A stretch of DNA of 12,309 nucleotides from assembly GCA_012271025.1 (NCBI GenBank), contig JAAXHF010000605.1, positions 1 through 12,309 on the forward strand. The letters run 5' to 3'. Below, one piece after another: positions 10,990-12,309 of the stretch (the stretch's first letter is position 1; every line of letters begins with the position of its first letter). Under the pieces are notes generated by a model that did no database searches, was not told where the DNA came from, and was given only the letters and a program-made list of their open reading frames with translations. The stretch comes from Deltaproteobacteria bacterium (GTDB lineage: Bacteria; Desulfobacterota_B; Binatia; Bin18). The position numbers and the translations under genes are program-made.

Positions 10990-12309
10990 ATGGAACGTGA
11001 CCTGAGACAGCAGCCCCTGTACAAAGAGGTCGAGGCGTATTTCACGGCCCTGTATCAGCCGGGTACGGACCGGGTCAGCGACGGCTGTGAGGCGACGGTC
11101 TCGCCCGACGGTCGCCGGGCCGCGTTTACCGGGACGGTGTTCCAGGACCTGCGGTCGGCCCCGGTCACGCGGGTGTGTCTGGTCGATCTCGACAGCCGCA
11201 CCCTGCGCCAGCTGACCCCGGCCCAGCACAGCGACCGGCTGCCGCGCTGGTCGCCCGACGGCCACAGGCTGGCCTTTCTGTCCGACCGAGCCCAGGCCGG
11301 AAATTTTCAGCTGTACTGGACGGACGCCGACGGCAGCGGCCCGACCCACGCCGCCCCGGCCCTCGACGGCACCCTGGAGTACTTTCACTGGTCGCCCGAC
11401 GGGCGCCACATCCTGCTCGGCCTGGCCGGCTTTGGCGCCGATCAGGCCGGCATGCAGGGCGGCGGCCGGACGGTTGAGACTCAGGAGGACCTGCCCGACT
11501 GGCTGCCGGAGGTCGAGACGGCCGACGCCGACAACCTGTGGCGCAGCGTGTGGGTGTTCGATACCGAGACGGGTGAGTGTCATCGAGTGACCCGCGCGGG
11601 GCTCAATCCGTGGGAGGCCAACTGGTGCGGCGACACACAGATTGTGACGGTCGCCTCGACCTCGCACTCGGAGGGTAGCTGGTATGAGTCCGGGCTGTAT
11701 CTGATCGACATCGCCAGCGGCCGGGAAAAGCTGGTCCATACGCCCCAGGACCAACTCGGCTGGCCGGTCGGCTCGCCGTCTGGACGCTGGCTGGCCTATA
11801 CCGAGGCGGTGTGCAGTGACCGCTGGCTGGTGTGCGGCGAGCTGCGGGTGATGGATGTCCACACCGGACACACCCGGACGCTCGATACCAAGCAGGCCGG
11901 CCTCGTCCATCTGGCCTGGCGGGATGACGATCATCTGGTGTACGTCGGCCTGCGCGGTCATCAGACCGTTGTCGGCGAGGTCGATGTAGCCCACGACCGC
12001 ACGGTCGAGTGGTGGAGCGGTGAACACCGCAGCCTGTCGGGCGCGGGCTGGGCCTATCCCACCGCCTGGCCGCTGGCCGGGGGCGGAGTCGTGGCGTTTG
12101 CCGAAGCCTATCAGACCGCGCCCGAACTGGTCCGCATCTCGGCCCAGGGCGAATACCAGGCTGTGATATCTCTAGCCACCGAGGCCAGCCGTAGCGAGGG
12201 CTTCAACACCGGCACGATTTCCTCCATGGTCTGGCAGGCGCGTGACGGGCTGGAGCTTCAGGGCTGGCTGGTCCGCCCCCAGGGCGACGGTCCCTTCCCG
12301 CTGGTCATG
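10990..12309 (+). CDS. S9-family prolyl-oligopeptidase-like peptidase (partial, 3' end outside window)
   Basis: The first 440 residues are present and the frame is open to the right edge. They make up a beta-propeller N-terminal domain with repeated SPDG turns (VSPDGRRAAFTG at 37, WSPDGHRLAFLSDR at 87, WSPDGRHILLGL at 134) as in S9C acylaminoacyl-peptidases and TolB-like propellers. At the edge the chain reads GLELQGWLVRPQ and GPFPLVM. This is the usual entry into the alpha/beta-hydrolase domain, just before the HGGP oxyanion motif, so the catalytic Ser, Asp and His lie outside. These enzymes release residues or acyl-amino acids from short peptides. There is no signal peptide, so it is probably cytosolic. 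GAGGAG (10978-10983) is six bases before ATG 10990, and the gene is 15 bases from the amidase stop, probably one operon. Confidence 0.87.
   Translation, partial: MERDLRQQPLYKEVEAYFTALYQPGTDRVSDGCEATVSPDGRRAAFTGTVFQDLRSAPVTRVCLVDLDSRTLRQLTPAQHSDRLPRWSPDGHRLAFLSDRAQAGNFQLYWTDADGSGPTHAAPALDGTLEYFHWSPDGRHILLGLAGFGADQAGMQGGGRTVETQEDLPDWLPEVETADADNLWRSVWVFDTETGECHRVTRAGLNPWEANWCGDTQIVTVASTSHSEGSWYESGLYLIDIASGREKLVHTPQDQLGWPVGSPSGRWLAYTEAVCSDRWLVCGELRVMDVHTGHTRTLDTKQAGLVHLAWRDDDHLVYVGLRGHQTVVGEVDVAHDRTVEWWSGEHRSLSGAGWAYPTAWPLAGGGVVAFAEAYQTAPELVRISAQGEYQAVISLATEASRSEGFNTGTISSMVWQARDGLELQGWLVRPQGDGPFPLVM

Noticed and set aside
9253..12027. 924-codon minus-strand frame opposite the amidase and peptidase genes
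   Set aside because: It is antisense to an amidase with a complete catalytic triad and to a clear peptidase; composition is typical of a shadow frame (Gly, Gln, Arg, His rich).

Overview
The window is a GC-rich bacterial segment with short intergenic gaps, clear Shine-Dalgarno sites and frequent GTG/ATG starts. It has no rRNA, tRNA, CRISPR array or obvious phage gene. Two luciferase-like monooxygenases, a NIPSNAP protein, a SfnG/RutA-type oxidoreductase, an amidase and a D-amino-acid dehydrogenase suggest a metabolically versatile, probably uncultivated bacterium of the Tectomicrobia/Entotheonella, Binatota or proteobacterial kind. That placement is only an impression; nothing here is a taxonomic marker.

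Layout: (1) 1-182, minus strand: N-terminus of a luciferase-like monooxygenase running off the left edge. (2) 394-1454, minus: a FitA/VapB-type antitoxin and a VapC toxin with an extra C-terminal DUF3775-like domain, in visibly less GC-rich DNA. (3) 1635-3419, minus: a secreted beta-propeller-like protein of unknown function. (4) 3517-7786, plus: a tight five-gene cluster of COG0523 (CobW-like) GTPase, double-NIPSNAP protein, luciferase-like oxidoreductase, NSS sodium symporter and a 40-residue MetS-like subunit. (5) 7787-8371: a non-coding stretch with hairpins, a MITE-like element and a decayed fragment resembling the N-terminus of type I restriction subunit HsdR. (6) 8372-9496, minus: a DauA-like FAD-dependent D-amino-acid dehydrogenase. 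(7) Divergent from it, 9577-12309: an amidase-signature hydrolase followed by an S9-type peptidase cut off at the right edge.

How they may work together (inference): the five-gene cluster looks like an uptake-plus-oxidation unit. A Na+-coupled carrier imports an amino-acid-like solute, a flavin/F420 oxidoreductase transforms a related compound, NIPSNAP assists, and the COG0523 GTPase may supply a metal. The right-hand block (peptidase, amidase, D-amino-acid dehydrogenase) fits breakdown of peptides, amides and D-amino acids. The restriction remnant, MITE-like element and toxin-antitoxin pair suggest that the junctions between metabolic blocks have taken up mobile or defence DNA. The best candidate for something little described is the COG0523-NIPSNAP-LLM-NSS/MetS cluster, followed by the VapC-DUF3775 fusion.
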